From positions 1-10,966 of the forward strand of contig CAKNAO010000017.1 in NCBI GenBank assembly GCA_929200685.1: DNA of 10,966 bases. Direction: 5' to 3'. The notes below the pieces were generated by a model. The model did not search any database and was not told the DNA's origin. It saw only the letters and a list, made by a program, of their open reading frames with translations. Of this stretch, positions 1 through 9,212 are shown one piece after another. Made by a program: the position numbers and the translations under genes. Origin of the DNA: an uncultured bacterium. GTDB taxonomy: Bacteria > Bacillota_I > Bacilli_A > Mycoplasmatales > Metamycoplasmataceae. Position 1 is the stretch's first letter. Each line of letters starts with the position of its first letter.

Positions 1-3
1 ATA

Positions 4-9
4 TATAAT
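4..9 (+). promoter_or_regulatory. Candidate -10 box of gdpP
   Basis: TATAAT ends 9 bases before the A of ATG 18, so the mRNA would start at or just before that codon, giving a leaderless or nearly leaderless transcript. The window begins too late to see a -35 box. Chance occurrence cannot be excluded in such AT-rich sequence. Confidence 0.35.
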
Positions 10-17
10 TTATGTAT

Positions 18-1988
18 ATGAAAAACAATATTTATATTAAAATTATAATTTTTGCAACAATTTTAATATCAATTCTTATTTTTATTTTATCTTTTACATT
101 ATTAAGTAATTTGAATGAAAATTATCAATATTTTATAATTTCAATATCATCATTTTTAGTATTTTTTAATTTTATTGTTTTAATTTATTTTTCTCTTTCA
201 ATCAAAAAAAAGAGGCAATTAATTTTAAATAAATTTGATTCTTATATTGAAAATGAAATTTCTAAAATTGGTTCAGGTGCATTGATAATGAATGATTTTA
301 ATGAAATTATTTGATCTTCTAATTTTTTAGAAGAAAGATTAAATGTTTCATTAGTTGGTAAAAAAGTATCTTTAATTTCTCCAAATTTTAAAAAAAATTT
401 TGAAAAACAAAAAAAATTTTTTATATTTAAAATAAATGAAATATTTTTTGAAGCAAAAGTAAATTATTTAAATAAAATAATTATTTTAAAAGATATTACA
501 AGTAAAGTAATTTTAGAAAATCAATACAAAAAAGAACAACTAGTTATTGGTGAAATGGAAATTGATAATTTTAGACAATTACAATCTCTTCTTTCAGAAG
601 AAGAAATATTTAAAGTTCAAACATTAATAATTAATAAACTTGATGATTTAATAGCAAAATATAATATTTCATATCGTCAATATGTGCAAGGAAAATTTTT
701 GATTTTTTTAAATAAAAATTCACTTGATAATATGAAAAAAAATAATTTTGATTTTTTAGAAAAACTTAGTAATTCAAAAATTGCTTATAATAATAAAGTT
801 ACAGTTTCAATTGGTTTTGGTTTAGGAACAGTAGTGTATAAAGATCTTATTGAACTTGCAAAAGATGGTTTAATTCAATCAATTTCTCGTGGAGGTAATC
901 AAGTAACAATTAATATCGAGAATGAAAAACCAGAATATTATGGTTCAAAAAGTGAAATTGATTATTCAACTTCAAGAGTTCAAGTAAATCAAATTGCAAA
1001 ATTAATTGAAGAAAAATTAAATTCTTCAAAAATAAAAAAAGTAATAATTTATGGTCATAAAATTGCTGATCTTGATGCAATAGGAGCAGCTCTTGGAATG
1101 TATTACATTTCTACATTATTTGATAAAGAAGCTTATATTCAAATACAAACATATGATGATACCACTTTTAAAACTTTATTTAATAATTATGAAAAAAATG
1201 AAATAAACAAAATATTTATTTCTAAAAATAAAGCTAATAAAATTACTTCAAAAAATGATACATTAATAATAATTGTTGATACAGCTTACATTGAAAGAAC
1301 TGAAAATCCATATGCATATCAAAATATAAATATGAATAATGTATTTATTTTAGATCATCATAGAGTTTCAAAAATGGAACAAAATTTAAATAAAAATAAT
1401 TTATATATTGATTCAAAAGCTTCTTCAACATCAGAGATTGTTACGGAAATTTTAAGATTTGTTAAAAAAACAACTAAAATAGATAAAAAAATTACACAAT
1501 TTTTATTAAATGGTATTTATTTAGATACAAATCAATTTACAAAAGCAACTTCTTCTAAAACTTTTTCAGCTGCTTCTTGACTTGAAAGACATGGTGCAAA
1601 TTCTAATATTTCTTCTAATGTTCTTAAAATTCCTGAAGATAAAGCAAAACTAATTGCTAATATTATGGCTCTTGCAAAAGAAATAAAACCAGGATTTTTT
1701 TTATCAGTTTATGAAAAAGAAGTTCCTGAAGATATTATTTCAATTGCGGCAGATGAAATGTTGAGAATTGAAGGAAGAAAAGCAACTTTTGTTATTGCTC
1801 AATTACCAGGTAAAAAAGAGTTAAAAATGTCAAGTAGAGGAATTGATACAAATGTTCAAATTATTGCAGAAGCAGTTGGTGGTGGAGGACATTTTAGTTC
1901 TTCAGCAGCAACTTCAAAAGAACCAATAAAAGTTTTTTCAGATAATCTTATTCATTCAATTGTTTCTGAAAAAGAAAGGATTAAATAA
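18..1988 (+). CDS. gdpP: c-di-AMP phosphodiesterase GdpP (YybT family), DHH/DHHA1 type
   Basis: Membrane-bound enzyme that hydrolyses cyclic di-AMP to pApA. About 656 aa, the usual GdpP length, when TGA (312-314, 1578-1580) is read as Trp. Layout seen: two membrane helices (about residues 7-30 and 38-60), a PAS-like region, a degenerate GGDEF-like domain (about 175-305, ending SRGGNQ), then DHH phosphoesterase motifs: GHKIADLDAIGAA (H347, D351, D353), VDT (D421), DHHR (446-449), LDTNQF (D503), and the DHHA1 signature GGGGH (621-625). The usual HKNPD reads HKIAD here, but the metal ligands are kept. Start: a TAA at 6-8 closes the frame, so ATG 12 or ATG 18; a TATAAT at 4-9 favours 18 with almost no leader. 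It overlaps rplI by one base, the conserved Firmicutes order. Family assignment is firm; activity is inferred. Confidence 0.93.
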
Positions 1989-2425
1989 TGAAAGTTATTA
2001 TTATTAAAAATTGCAAAGATGGAAATGTAAATGATGTTATTGATGTTTCTTCAGGTTATGCAACCAATTTTTTAATAAAAAACAAATTTGCAATTCCATT
2101 TAATAAAAAAACAAAATTAATGCTTTTTAAAAAATTAGAAAATATTAAAAATAAAGAAAATGAAAAAATGAAAAATGCAATTAAAATAAAAAAAGTAATT
2201 GAAAATACAAACCTTCAATTTTCTTTAAAAACAACTGATTTAATTGTTCATGGTTCAATAACTAAAAAACAAATATTAAAAGAACTTTTAAAAATGGGAA
2301 TTCAAATTGATACTCATAATATTGAAAATGTTAAAATTAAAACATTAGGTATTACAAAAATTAAAATAAAAGTTTACAATGATATTATAGCTAAATTAAG
2401 TATAGAGGTAATTGATGGAAAATAA
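1988..2425 (+). CDS. rplI: 50S ribosomal protein bL9
   Basis: Protein of the large ribosomal subunit that binds 23S rRNA near the base of the L1 stalk and helps keep the reading frame. 145 aa, normal for bL9. The N-terminal signature is clear: MKVIIIKNCKDG then DVSSGYATNFLI, matching the family pattern of a short beta strand, a glycine loop and GYxxNFLI. A lysine-rich connecting helix (about residues 45-75) leads to a C-terminal domain with GSITKKQI, as in other bL9. The ATG overlaps the gdpP stop codon by one base and has an AAAGGA Shine-Dalgarno at 1975-1980, 7 bases upstream. The 3' end overlaps dnaB, so it is co-transcribed and probably translationally coupled on both sides. Confidence 0.95.
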   Translation: MKVIIIKNCKDGNVNDVIDVSSGYATNFLIKNKFAIPFNKKTKLMLFKKLENIKNKENEKMKNAIKIKKVIENTNLQFSLKTTDLIVHGSITKKQILKELLKMGIQIDTHNIENVKIKTLGITKIKIKVYNDIIAKLSIEVIDGK

Positions 2426-3749
2426 TGAAAGTAATGTTTTAGAATATGAAACTGCACTTTTAGGTAAACTTATAAATAGTAATGAATCTTTTGATAAAAC
2501 AAAAGGACTTATTTTACATACTGATTTTTCAATTAAAAAACATCAAATAATATTCAAAACTATTGAAGATGTAGTTGATAGAGGATATTCTCTTGAACAA
2601 AAACCTATTATTCAATTGCTTAAAGAAGAAAAAAATCTTGATAAAATAGGTGGAGAAGAATATATTAATTTTCTTGTTTCAGAAGCAGGATTACATTCTA
2701 ATATGACCAAATATGCTAAATCAATTGTTGAAACTTCAAGATTAAGAGAAGTAAAATCTCAAGTTAAATCAATTCTTTTAGAAATGTCTAATAATAATAT
2801 TTCTGCTGATGAAGTTTTAGAAAAAGTAGAAATGAAAATTATTTCTTCTGCTCGTGATATAAGAGTTACTGAATTTAAAAAAGCTAGAGAAATTGTTAAA
2901 GAAGTAATAGAAGAAATTCAAAAAAAATTAGCTGGTGAACAAATTTCGGGATTAAAAACAGAATTTATTGACTTAGATAAAATTACTACTGGTCTTCATG
3001 GTGGAGATTTAATAATTTTAGCTGCAAGACCTTCAATGGGTAAAACTGCTTTAGCTTTAAATATTGCTGCAAATATATCAAAAGATAAAAAAGTTGCTTT
3101 TTTTTCAATAGAAATGCCTTCAAAACAAATTGTTAATAGATTAATTGGTTTAACTGGGTTTATTCCTTCATATAAAATTCAAGACCCAAAATATATGACT
3201 GAATCTGATAAACAAAAATTTTCAATTGCTTCAGAAAAAATTAAAAAACTTAATCTTTATATTGATGATTCACCAGGCATTAAACTTTCAGAACTTGTTT
3301 GAAAAGCAAAAAGACTTTTTAAAACTTCAGGAATTGATCTAATTATTATTGATTATCTTCAATTAATTAATTCTTCTTCAAGTTATAAAACAAATAGACA
3401 AGCTGAAGTTGCAACAATTTCAAGAACTCTTAAAAAACTTGCTCGAGAACTTGAAGTACCAGTAATTGCACTCTCACAACTTTCAAGACAAGTTGAAAAA
3501 AGAGAATCAAAAATTCCGATAATGTCTGATATTAGAGAATCAGGAGCGATTGAACAAGATGCTGATTTAATAGCATTTGTCTATAGAGAAGCATATTATC
3601 AACTAAAAACACAAACAAATGAAAATAATGATCCTCAAAAAATTCAAATGATAATTGGTAAACATAGAAATGGACCTACTGGAGTTGTTAATTTGTCATT
3701 TAATCCAAATTATGGTTTATTTTTAGATTATATTAAGGAGAAAAAATAA
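2415..3749 (+). CDS. dnaB: Replicative DNA helicase DnaB
   Basis: Hexameric helicase that unwinds DNA at the replication fork and recruits primase. 444 aa with one TGA-encoded Trp at 3300-3302. The N-terminal DnaB helical domain (about residues 5-110) starts with EYETALLGKLI; the RecA-like domain follows with Walker A ARPSMGKT (204-211), FFSIEMP, Walker B LIIIDYLQL (Asp 313), SQLSRQVEKR and the highly conserved SDIRESGAIEQDAD, ending with KHRNGPTG. Start: ATG 2415 is preferred over the in-frame TTG at 2412 because AGAGG (2404-2408) sits 6 bases before the ATG. It overlaps rplI by 11 bases. No intein or frameshift is seen. Confidence 0.96.
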
Positions 3750-3752
3750 AAA

Positions 3753-4973
3753 ATGTCCGAGACCACGAAAATAATTTTAACTATTATACTTAGTATTTTA
3801 ATAATACTTTCTGCATTTTTTTCAGCAGCTGAAACAGCTTATTCATCAGTATCACAATCTAAAATTGATATTGATTTTAAAAAAAAGAAAAAAGGTGCTA
3901 TTTTAATTAAAAAACATTATAAAACTTTTGGATGAACATTATCAACCATTCTTATTTGCAATAATCTTGTAAATATAGGTTCTTCTGCATTAATGACATA
4001 TTTATTAACAAATTTATTTGGAATTAAAAGTAGTTTTGTTGCAATTATTTCTACTGCAATTATGACGCCAATTATTGTTATTTTTGGTGAAATACTTCCC
4101 AAAATAATTGCTAAAAAATATTCATATTCTTACTTAAAAAAAATTTGTTATACAATTGAAATTTTAAATAAAATTTTTTTTCCAATAACATTTCCGCTTT
4201 CTAAAATAACACTTCAATCAAAAATAACCAATTCTGAAAGTGAACTAAAAAGTTTGATTTCAATTGCTAAAAAAGAAGGAGTTATTGAAGAGAATGAAGC
4301 TGAACTTGCTTCAAGAGCACTTGATATGGATTCAACAAAAATTAATTTATTAATGACTAAAAAAGAAGATATTATTTCTATAAAAAATACGGCAAATATT
4401 GGTGAAGCAAAAAAAATTTTTTATAAAACAGGTCATTCAAGAATTCTTGTTAAGAAAAAGAATAAATATATAGGAATTATAATTTTAAAGGATTTATTAT
4501 TTGAAGAAGAAAATAAACCAATTAATAAATATATTTTAGAAGCTCCAGAAGTTTCTCAGTATATATATGCCTCAAAAGCGCTTGAAGAAATGAGAAAACA
4601 CAAAGTTCATCTTTTAATTGTGAAAAGTAAACAAGAATCCAAAAGAATTGTTGGTATTTTAACTGTTGAAGATATACTTGAAGTTTTAGTTGGTGAAATT
4701 TATGATGAACATGATGATAATTTAGATATTCATGAAATTGCACATGATAAATGAACAGTTTTAGGTTCAACAAAAATTAAAGAATTTGAGAAAGAAACTG
4801 GTTTTAAACTTGAAAAATCACAAAAAAATCAAACAATTAAACAATGAATTCAATTTCGTATTAATAGACGCATTAAAGAGGGTTTAACTTATATTTATAA
4901 AAATAAAATTAAATTTAAAATTGTTTCTAATAAACAAAAAGAAGAAACAATAATAGAAGTAAACAAAAGATAG
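3753..4973 (+). CDS. CNNM/CorC-family membrane protein with CBS domains (HlyC/CorC type)
   Basis: Predicted integral membrane protein of the CNNM/DUF21 family; bacterial relatives such as CorC and MpfA act in Mg2+ (and Co2+) efflux or tolerance. 406 aa after reading TGA at 3933, 4752 and 4845 as Trp. Residues 1-165 form the DUF21 membrane region, with the family SAAETAYSSVS near residue 25 and GEILPK after the third hydrophobic segment. Residues about 205-320 are a CBS pair ending LVGEIYDE (312-319), and 334-406 match the CorC_HlyC C-terminal domain. It starts 3 bases after the dnaB stop; AAGGAG at 3735-3740 lies inside the dnaB end, with a rather long 12-base spacing. The transported ion cannot be told from sequence; the old name haemolysin is not evidence of lysis. 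Confidence 0.9.
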
Positions 4974-4990
4974 TCATTTATTTTTTGGTT

Positions 4991-5003
4991 TATAATGATT
5001 TTA
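4991..5003 (+). promoter_or_regulatory. -10 box placing the transcript start at the YitT-gene ATG
   Basis: A perfect TATAAT occupies 4991-4996, and the seventh base after it is the A of the ATG at 5003, the usual distance to a transcription start. There is no Shine-Dalgarno between the previous stop (4973) and this ATG. I see no convincing -35 box. A leaderless mRNA is the simplest reading; such mRNAs are known in mycoplasmas. Chance TATAAT is common in DNA this AT-rich, so support is moderate. Confidence 0.5.
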
Positions 5004-5962
5004 TGTTTAAAATTAAAAGAAAAATTAAAAAAATTAAAAAAACTAGACATTATATTTATTTTATGCTTACTTTTGCTAGTTTAATTTATGCATTAAGTAT
5101 TCAATCATTTGTTTTTGTTTCCCGAATACTTCCATCAGGTCTTTCATCGATTTCGACTTTATTTGCAATTATTTTTCCTTTATTAGGACCTTACATTACG
5201 ATAATATATCTAATTTTAAATTTTCCTTTGATAATTTGAGTTTGAAAAAAATTAGAAAATAAAATATTTTTATATCGATCAATTTATTTTTTAGTTTGTC
5301 AAGCGATAATAGGAGCAATTTTTATCATTAAACCAATTAATAATTTTTTAATTAATATGATAACTAGTAGAGAAGATACATTAAAAAAAGTTTGACCAAT
5401 ATTTCTTTTATCAGGAATAGCAGGAATTTTTAATGGATTTTCATATTCTTTAACTTGAAAATATGGAGGAAGTAATGGTGGTTCAAATTTTATAACTTAT
5501 TATTTTTCACAAAAAAAAGAAAAACCAATTGGTAATATTTCATTTTTAGTTTCAATTTTTTTTGTAATATTTTCGTTTTTAATAGCTTTAATTTTAAAAG
5601 AAGAAATAAGAAATAATTTTGTTCCAATATTATTAGCAAATATTTTATATACTGGAATTGTATCATCAATAATTAATTCCTTATATCCTCGTTATTCTAA
5701 AGTTAAAGTTGAAATTCATAGTGAAAAAATTAATTTAATTAATAAATATTTAAAGAAAAAATATAGACATGCATGAAAAATAATTGAATTTGAATCTGGT
5801 TATACTGGTTTGAAGAAAAAAATGATTTCAACTAATATGCTCTTAATTGAATTCCATTCATTTAAACATAAAATAAAAAAAGTTGATCCAAATGTTTGAA
5901 TTTCTGTTCAAAAATCTATAAAAATAGTTGGTTTTTTTGATTCAAGCTATAAAATAAAATAA
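5003..5962 (+). CDS. YitT-family membrane protein (YitT_membrane plus DUF2179)
   Basis: Polytopic membrane protein of unknown biochemical role, 319 aa. Only the first part is open under the standard code; six TGA codons (5237, 5243, 5393, 5456, 5774, 5897) are Trp. About five or six hydrophobic segments fill residues 15-220, with the family glycine motif YGGSNGGSNFI in the middle. The C-terminal 85 residues look like DUF2179, a small soluble domain: IIEFESGYTGLKKK followed by KKVDPNVWISV. Start: ATG 5003 is chosen over a TTG at 4985, which would overlap the -10 box; there is no ribosome binding site. It is 29 bases from the upstream gene and converges on trpS with 5 bases between the stops. 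Family call is good; substrate unknown. Confidence 0.85.
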
Positions 5963-5987
5963 AAAAATTATAATCCTATTTTATTTT
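5951..5987. terminator. AT-only inverted repeat at the YitT-gene/trpS convergent ends
   Basis: Perfect 11-bp arms AAAATAAAATA (5951-5961) and TATTTTATTTT (5977-5987) flank a 15-base loop. The left arm covers the last codons and stop of the YitT gene, the right arm the end of trpS. On the + strand the stem is followed by a T-rich run, as in a weak intrinsic terminator. It has no GC pairs, so stability is low and the function is uncertain. Confidence 0.3.
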
Positions 5988-6951
5988 TAATATTTTTTAT
6001 TGCTTTATTTGCAATTTTGTTTGCTTTTTTAGCACCTTCAATGGCGATAGTGTCTACATTTTTATGATAAATTTTGTATTTTTTTTGAATATTTATTAAA
6101 AATTTTTTAATTACATTTCCAACTTCTTTTTTAAATTCAGCATAATTTAAATCTTTTAATTGATTTTCAGCTTTTTTTAAATCAATATTTTTAAGTGAAG
6201 CATAAATTGTAATTAAGTTAGCAACTCCTGGTTTTTTTTCAGAAATATAAACTTTATTTTCAGAGTCTGTCATTGCTTTTTGAATTTTTTTATAAGCAAT
6301 TTCTGGTTCATCCAAAAGAGCAATGTATGATTTTTCTATTTTAGAAGATTTACTCATTTTTTTATTAGGATTAGTAAGAGACATAATTTTTTCTCCTATT
6401 TTTGGAATATATGGTTTTGGTACAACAAAAGTTTTTCCATATTTATTATTAAATCTTTTAGCAATATTTCTTGTAAGTTCTAAATGTTGTTTTTGATCTT
6501 TGCCAATTGGCACAACATCAGCATTATATAAAAGAATATCTCCTGACATTAATGTTGGGTATGTCAATAATCCAGTAATAATCATTTTATTTTGATTATT
6601 TTTTTTTAATTTAGATTTATCTTTATATTGTGTCATTCTTGAAAGTTCACCAATAGTTGTTTGATTCTCTAAAATTCAATTAATAATTCCATGAGCATTT
6701 ACATCACTTTGGAAAAATAAAGTTGTTTTTTTAGGATTAAGTCCTGCTGCTAAATATAAAGCCATAATATCTTTTTTATTTTTTTTTAAAATTTCAGGTT
6801 TAATATTAGTTGTAAGTGCATGAAGATCAGCTACAAAAATAAATAATTCATATTTATTTTGTAAATTAACAAAGTTTTTAATTGCACCAATATAGTTTCC
6901 AATTGTTAATTTACCAGTAGCAGTTATTCCACTTACTATTCTTTTTTTCAT
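5968..6951 (-). CDS. trpS: Tryptophan--tRNA ligase (TrpRS)
   Basis: Class I aminoacyl-tRNA synthetase that charges tRNA(Trp). In this code the product must serve UGA codons. 327 aa, normal for bacterial TrpRS, with one Trp of its own at residue 93, encoded by TGA (complement of 6676-6678). The HIGH-type motif is TIGN (residues 16-19) in ATGKLTIGNYIGA; VPIGKDQKQHLELTR is typical of TrpRS tryptophan-binding; KMSKS is present at 198-202. AAGGAG (complement of 6957-6962) lies 5 bases before the ATG, fixing the start. It is divergent from the EIIB-like gene and convergent with the YitT gene. No truncation is seen. Confidence 0.96.
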
Positions 6952-6960
6952 TAAAACTCC

Positions 6961-6989
6961 TTGAATAATTATTTTAATTATAATATAAT
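6961..6989 (+). promoter_or_regulatory. Sigma-70-type promoter of the EIIB-like gene
   Basis: TTGAAT (6961-6966) and TATAAT (6984-6989) are separated by 17 bases, the ideal spacing. The start would be near 6996, giving a leader of about 23 bases with AAAAAGGAA (7004-7012) as ribosome binding site 6-7 bases before the ATG. This is the most complete promoter in the window. Its -35 box overlaps the trpS ribosome binding site on the other strand. Confidence 0.65.
6977..6982 (-). promoter_or_regulatory. -10 box of trpS
   Basis: TATAAT on the - strand (complement of ATTATA). A start near 6970 would leave about 20 bases before the trpS ATG, with the AAGGAG inside. The -35 region (about 7000-7005) has no clear match. 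It overlaps the -10 area used on the + strand (TATAAT at 6979-6984 and 6984-6989), so the two polymerases would compete. Confidence 0.45.
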
Positions 6990-7018
6990 TTAAATATAGT
7001 TTTAAAAAGGAACCTTTT

Positions 7019-7378
7019 ATGTTTAAAATTAAATTTATTTATATAATATTATCAATAATTACATTAGGTGCTTATCCTTATTTAGTTAAGAAAAATTTAA
7101 AAAATAAACCTAAAAATACATTATCAATTGCTAAAAAAATAACTTTAAGTTTAGAAAATTTAATTGAAAATTTAGGAGGAAAAGAAAATATTGAAGGTGC
7201 TCAATATACTCATACTAAAATAAAAGTTTTTTTTATTAATTTTGAATTATTGAATATTGAAAAATTAAAAAAACAAAAAGGAATTTCTGGTGTTTTCTTT
7301 TCTTCAAATACAATTTCATTAGTTGTTGGTAATCAAGCAAAACTTTTAACTCAATTATTAATTGAAAAAGTTTCATAA
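7019..7378 (+). CDS. Small membrane-anchored PTS EIIB-like protein without the active cysteine
   Basis: 119 aa. Residues 5-22 form one hydrophobic segment, followed by a lysine-rich stretch and a domain resembling glucose-type PTS EIIB: NLIENLGGKENIEGA, then a beta strand, FELLNIEKLKKQKGISGVF, and ISLVVGNQAKLL in place of the usual VQVVFG..A. In true EIIB the phosphorylated Cys lies in a C-[IT]-T-R-L-R strand; here that stretch reads T-H-T-K-I-K with Thr64 at the Cys position, so phosphotransfer by this residue is not possible. No EIIC or EIIA gene is adjacent. AAAGGA upstream fixes the ATG. It may be a regulatory or structural relic of EIIB; the function is unknown. The fold call is moderate because only the EIIB-like pattern is left. 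Confidence 0.75.
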   Translation: MFKIKFIYIILSIITLGAYPYLVKKNLKNKPKNTLSIAKKITLSLENLIENLGGKENIEGAQYTHTKIKVFFINFELLNIEKLKKQKGISGVFFSSNTISLVVGNQAKLLTQLLIEKVS

Positions 7379-7383
7379 TTTTT

Positions 7384-9048
7384 TTAATAATTTAAAATTG
7401 AAGTAATTATTACTGGATTTCTTCTTCTTGTTTTATAAAAATAGTTACTTATTCTTTTTGAAAGATTTTCTTTAAGATCTTTTTTATTTCAATTTTCAAC
7501 ATTTTTAATTGTATGAAGTATAGTTCCATGAGCCATTTTTTGAATTTCATTTAAAAATTCTTTTGATGTTTTAGTAAAAACTGCTCCTCTTGAAATTATT
7601 CTTGTTCTTCCAACAATTATTTTTTTCTTTTTATCAATGACAACAACTATATTTACAAATCCATTTTCACCAAGTTCAGCTCTTTTTTTAATAATTGGAC
7701 CATTAGTTAATGAAATTGTATTTGAATCAATATAAACAGGTCCAACATCAATCATTTCATTAGTAATAATTAATTTTTCTTTATCAAGATACATTACTCT
7801 TCCATTTTCAGGAATGAAAATATTTTCTTTTTTAACTCCACATTGCATTGCAGTAACTCCATGAACTGCACTCATTCTATAAGAACCATGAAATGGTAAA
7901 AAATATTTTGGTTTAGTTAAATTAAAGATTTTAATATGTTCTTCTTTATAAGCATGACCAGAAACATGAAGCATACCATCTATTCTATGTTCTTTAATAT
8001 CGACTCCTTTTTTACAAAGTTGATTAACTAAAAGTTCAATTTTAATTCTATTACCAGGAATTGGACTAGAAGAAAAAATTACAACATCATTTTTTTTCAA
8101 TCTAATTTGGGCATGTTTTCCATTAGACATTCTTACTAATCCTGCTCTTTCTTCACCTTGAGAACCTGTTGTTAGTATAAATAATTTATTGTCTGGATAT
8201 TTTGATATTTCTTTTTTATCAATAAATGTTGAATTTTCAACTTTAATGTAACCAATTTTTTTGGCTGAATCAATATTTTTAACCATTGATCTTCCAAGAA
8301 TAACGACTTTTCTACCATTTTTAGAAGCCATTTCAATTAATGATTGAATTCTTGTAAGTTGAGAGGCAAAAGTTGTAATTATTACTTTACCTTTAGCTTC
8401 AATTGTAAATTTTTCAAGATCTTTTAAAATATCTTTTTCAGTTGGAGAATGATCTTGAGAAAAAGCATTTGTAGAATCTGATAATAAAATTGTCATATTT
8501 TCATTACCCATTTGTTTTAATTTTTTAAAATCTGTCATATTACCAAGGGGAGTATAATCAAATCTAAAATCACCAGTATAAAAAATTGAACCATTAGGTG
8601 TTTTAATTCTAATACCAAAAGCATCTGGCACTGAATGTTGAGCAGTTCAAGTATCAATTATAAAATGTTTTGTTTTTACAACAAGATTTTTTGTAATTTC
8701 AATAAATTCAACATCATTTTTAATTTTATTTTCTTCAAATTTTCCTTTAATAAAAGCAATTGCTATATTAGGTGCATAAATTTTTTTAATATTAATTTGT
8801 TTTAATAGATAAATTATTCCACCCATATGATCTTCATGACCATGAGTTATAAATAAACCTTTAATTTTATTTTGATTTTTATTAAGATAAGAATAATCCG
8901 GAATTATTGCTTGAACTCCTGTATCAATTGAATTTGTAAATTTAATACCATTATCAACCATTACAATTTCATCTTCATGCTCAACAACAAAACCAGCTTT
9001 TCCGATTTCACGCATTCCACCTAAACCAAAAAATTTAGTTTTTTGCAT
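7384..9048 (-). CDS. rnj: Ribonuclease J (metallo-beta-lactamase/beta-CASP)
   Basis: Endoribonuclease and 5'-3' exoribonuclease of mRNA decay and rRNA maturation. 554 aa, the same size as B. subtilis RNase J1, once TGA codons (complements of 8647-8649 and 7489-7491) are read as Trp. Metal-site residues seen: HGHEDH (H69, H71, D73, H74), H138 in TAQHSVPD, TGD with D160, and C-terminal H365 (VSGH) and H387 (PFHGSYR). The beta-CASP region holds SDSTNA (190-195), TTFASQLTRI and TTGSQGEE. The C-terminus, after HTIKNVEN, runs on to TRRRNPVI as in RNase J. AAGGAG (complement of 9055-9060) is 6 bases before the ATG. Its stop is 5 bases from that of the convergent EIIB-like gene. Only one RNase J gene is in this window; a second paralogue could lie elsewhere. 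Confidence 0.95.
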
Positions 9049-9081
9049 TATATTCTCCTTTTAATTAAACTAATAAAATCC

Positions 9082-9100
9082 TTTAAGTTTTTCACTTAAA
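9082..9100 (-). promoter_or_regulatory. Inverted repeat at the 5' end of the rnj leader
   Basis: Perfect 7-bp arms TTTAAGT (9082-9088) and ACTTAAA (9094-9100) with a 5-base loop. It lies just downstream of the rnj -10 box and about 34 bases before the rnj ATG. Depending on the exact start (predicted near 9097), it is either a 5'-terminal hairpin in the mRNA or an operator-like site over the transcription start. Confidence 0.4.
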
Positions 9101-9103
9101 ATC

Positions 9104-9112
9104 ATTATATCA
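9104..9112 (-). promoter_or_regulatory. Extended -10 promoter of rnj
   Basis: On the - strand this reads TGATATAAT, a perfect extended -10 (TGN plus TATAAT). No good -35 is present, which an extended -10 does not need. The start is predicted near 9097, giving a leader of about 50 bases before the rnj ATG. Confidence 0.55.
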
Positions 9113-9145
9113 AAAAAAATTTAAAAATTTTATTTATAAAATATA

Positions 9146-9173
9146 ATGCATATTTCAATATAAATATATGCAT
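9146..9173. repeat. Inverted repeat ATGCATAT...ATATGCAT
   Basis: Perfect 8-bp arms at 9146-9153 and 9166-9173 around a 12-base spacer. It lies between the rnj promoter and the 40-bp repeat array and resembles the palindromes of the array (ATGtAT versus ATGcAT), so it may be a diverged relative. No protein is encoded here. Confidence 0.5.
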
Positions 9174-9212
9174 TTTATAGAAGTAAAATATATTTTTTTT
9201 ATAATTATATGT

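Noticed and set aside
312..1665. gdpP looking like three broken genes
   Set aside because: The interruptions are TGA codons at 312 and 1578 in the same frame, at positions where the family alignment runs on. With TGA as Trp the gene is intact, so it is not a pseudogene.
3917..4102. 61-codon open frame on the - strand
   Set aside because: Antisense to the DUF21 membrane part of the CNNM/CorC gene; no start signal and no family similarity.
4522..4773. 83-codon open frame on the - strand
   Set aside because: Antisense to the CBS and C-terminal domains of the CNNM/CorC gene, which is clearly coding on the + strand; the peptide looks like low-complexity reverse reading.
7489..8649. RNase J looking split in two with a frame break
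   Set aside because: The break is a single in-frame TGA (complement of 8647-8649) immediately before the conserved TAQHSVPD metal-site motif; the gene is whole in code 4.
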